Of a stretch of DNA of 64,000 nucleotides, positions 62,116 to 64,000 are shown one piece after another. Within the stretch, counting starts at the first letter, position 1. Every line of letters starts with the position of its first letter. Location: the NCBI GenBank assembly GCA_936450465.1, contig OW388297.1, positions 60,640,581-60,704,580 of the forward strand, given 5' to 3'. Below the pieces are notes generated by a model. That model made no database searches. It saw only the letters and a program-made list of their open reading frames with translations, and was not told the DNA's origin. This DNA comes from Gibbula magus. Lineage: Eukaryota; Mollusca; Gastropoda; Trochida; Trochidae. A program made the position numbers and the translations under genes.

Positions 62116-62662
62116 CTATAAAAACATTATGTTGGGAAATTGAATGAGGACTGAGAGAAATTTTACATCAAAATAAATAAATTATCACTTTTTCAATTTA
62201 TTTTAAGTAGTTTGTAATCAATATGTAGTTGGAAGAAGTCAACAGACAATTGTTAGTAGGCAGTTGGCAGTAGTCAGCAGGGAGTAGTCAGTTCACCATA
62301 ATAAGCTAGCAGTAGTTTGAAGGCATTGTTGTCAAAGCCCTTGAAGAAAACCATTCATTTATTAAGATTGAGTTTTGTTTATTTACTGAATGAATTAAAA
62401 TAAAGTGTCAGTTACATGCATCAGTATTTTGACAGTGTAGTTCTAAATGGTCAAAAGGAGATAATAATACTTATTTGGCTTACAGGGCAGATTATCTCCT
62501 TTTGACCATGACTTTCACTGTGCTGGATGTTAAACAGTTTCAGTATCAAGGGTGGCTATTATTTCATACACAAAAAATATAGTTATGCAAGTTCACTGAA
62601 CATGAATTCAACATTATAATGTAATCTTGATGAGCGTTTAGATATAAATTATTTAGATTTAC

Positions 62663-62847
62663 CTTGTTAGCAAAGATAGTGTTTGTTTTATGGTCACTGA
62701 TCGCCTTGCCATCATTGTCGATTGATGGTTGGTCCTGTCTGAATTGGGCATCTTCATATCCAAAGCGTCATTGCAGATGATGGCTATGTTGTGCAATATA
62801 GCACATGTTAGGATGATCTTGCTGATCTCTCCTGGCTTCATTGGGCT
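62663..62847 (-). pseudogene. Harbinger exon remnant, frameshifted, duplicate
   Basis: Copy of the exon at 61213 at +1,450 bp with the same 1-bp deletion. Confidence 0.65.
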
Positions 62848-63386
62848 CTATAAAAACCTTATATTCAGAGATTGAATCAGGACTGAGAGAAATTTTACAT
62901 CAATAAATATTCACTTTTTAATTGATTACAAGTAGTTTGTAATCAGTATGCAGTTGAAGAAGTCAGCGAACAGTGGCTAGTAGGAAGTAGTCAGTTGGCA
63001 GTAGTGATTTGGCAGTTGGCAGTAGTCAGTTGGCAGTAGTTTGTAGGCAATGTTGTCAAAGTCCTTGAAGAAAACAATTCATTTATTAAGTTTGAGTTTT
63101 GTTTACTTACTGAATGAATTAAAATAAAGTGTCAGTTACATGCATCAGTATTTTGACAGTGTACTTATAAATGGTCAAAAGGAGATAATAATACTTATTT
63201 GGCTTACAGGGCAGATTATCTCCCTTTGACCATGACTTTCACTGTGCTGGATGTTAAACAGCTTAAGTATCAAGGGTGGCTATTATTTCATACACTAGTT
63301 TAATAGTTATGCAAGTTCACTGAACATGAATTCAACGTTATAATGTAATCTTGATGAACGTTTAGAAATAAATAATTTAGATTTAC

Positions 63387-63565
63387 CTTGTTAGTAAAGA
63401 AAGTGTTTGCTATTTGGTCACTGATCGCCTTGCCATCATTGTCGATTGGTCCTGTCTGAATTGGGCATCTTCCATATCCAAAGCGTCATTGCAGATGATT
63501 GCTATGTTGTGCAATATAGCACATGTGAGGATGATCTTGCATATCTCTCCTGGCTTCATGGGGAT
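63387..63565 (-). pseudogene. Harbinger exon remnant, frameshifted, duplicate
   Basis: Copy of the exon at 61937 at +1,450 bp with the same 7-bp deletion. Confidence 0.65.
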
Positions 63566-64000
63566 CTATAAAAACATTATGTTGGGAAATTGAATGAGGA
63601 CTGAGAGAAATTTTACATCAAAATAAATAAATTATCACTTTTTCAATTTATTTTAAGTAGTTTGTAATCAGTATGCAGTTGGAAGAAGTCAGCAGACAGT
63701 GGTTAGTAGGCAGTAGTCAGTTGGCAGTAGTGATTTGGCAGTTGGCAGTAGTCAGTTCACATTAGTCAGCTGGAAGTAGTTTGTAGGCATTGTTGTCAAA
63801 GCCATTGAAGAAAACCATTCATTTATTCAGATTGAGTTTTGTTTATTTACTGAATGAATTAAAATAAAGTGTCAGTTACATGCATCAGTATTTTGACAGT
63901 GTAGTTCTAAATGGTCAAAAGGAGATAATACTTATTTGGCTTACAGGGCAGATTATCTCCTTTTGACCAAGACTTTCACTGTGCTGGATGTTAAACAGTT

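Larger units (their letters stand above)
60751..63670. repeat. 1,450-bp tandem duplication
   Basis: 60751-62220 appears identical by eye to 62201-63670 at an offset of 1,450 bp, including private changes (frameshifted exon, gtacttataaatgg, tttgaaggcattg). The flanks differ just outside, and the 20-bp ttttaagtagtttgtaatca lies at both ends and the middle, as expected for unequal exchange within that shared segment. Confidence 0.93.
53421..64000. repeat. Diverged 805-family array (718-805-bp units)
   Basis: Fourteen exon-bearing units spaced 805, 737, 805, 746, 744, 805, 746, 743, 726, 727, 718, 732 and 718 bp (by exon start codon). Two main unit types alternate. X units are close to the core (AMTHN exon, longer minisatellite, about 805 bp). 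Y units are diverged (ILHN exon, gggctctataaaaacc acceptor side, shortened minisatellite, attgattacaagtag spacer). All hairpins here are in the 805-type loop orientation; the last one (about 63910) has a 22-bp loop. The array continues past the right edge. Confidence 0.93.

Noticed and set aside
1..64000. rRNA, tRNA, telomere repeats or functional protein genes
   Set aside because: The whole window is accounted for by the two satellite families and their variants; no sequence is left over that resembles these.

Overview
This window is eukaryotic, non-coding satellite DNA. It holds four adjoining tandem-repeat domains and no intact gene. Three things point to a eukaryote: the long homogenised head-to-tail arrays, the AT-rich sequence, and a repeated 62-codon exon flanked by good spliceosomal acceptor and donor signals. 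That exon resembles the C-terminal end of a PIF/Harbinger (HARBI1-like) transposase. The host is most likely an invertebrate animal. A mollusc is my guess, with low confidence: GGGAGATAA-like motifs such as those in the hairpin arms are, from memory, common in molluscan non-coding DNA. Centromeric or pericentromeric heterochromatin is the natural setting, but the sequence does not prove it.

Layout. (1) 1-20930 is a 182-bp satellite. Unit starts (phase 'tggaatatttt') account exactly for 116 units: 112 of 182 bp, one of 181, two deleted to 109 and one of 130, plus a 22-bp stub. (2) 20931 to about 41480 is an 805-bp satellite, about 25.5 copies. Each unit has a minus-strand transposase exon remnant, a 14-bp-type minisatellite, an AT-rich spacer and a 63-bp perfect-arm hairpin. 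(3) About 41481-53420 holds blocks of a 174-bp satellite (57 hairpin modules in blocks of 12, 6, 20 and 19). The 174-mer is the spacer-plus-hairpin part of the 805-bp unit amplified alone. Three long modules carrying the exon and minisatellite interrupt it. (4) About 53421-64000 is a less homogeneous field of 718-805-bp relatives of the 805-mer. It includes a 2,295-bp three-unit higher-order repeat and a 1,450-bp tandem duplication that looks identical by eye.

The most interesting signal is repeated inversion of a short internal segment between short inverted arms, seen in three sequence contexts. In the 182-mer, 27 bp between 9-bp arms is flipped in five units. Between the 805-mer and the 174-mer, 25 bp between 19-bp arms is flipped in all 57 174-type modules. 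Just downstream, 26 bp between 4-bp arms is also flipped. Both outer switches between the 805 and 174 families fall at or beside the hairpin. This suggests that foldback or cruciform structures, or template switching at them, are a main source of new satellite variants here. An unknown invertase is possible but is not needed to explain it.

No rRNA, tRNA, CRISPR array, telomere repeat, complete transposon or functional protein gene is visible. The many short open frames are one decayed exon and its antisense shadow, copied by satellite amplification.
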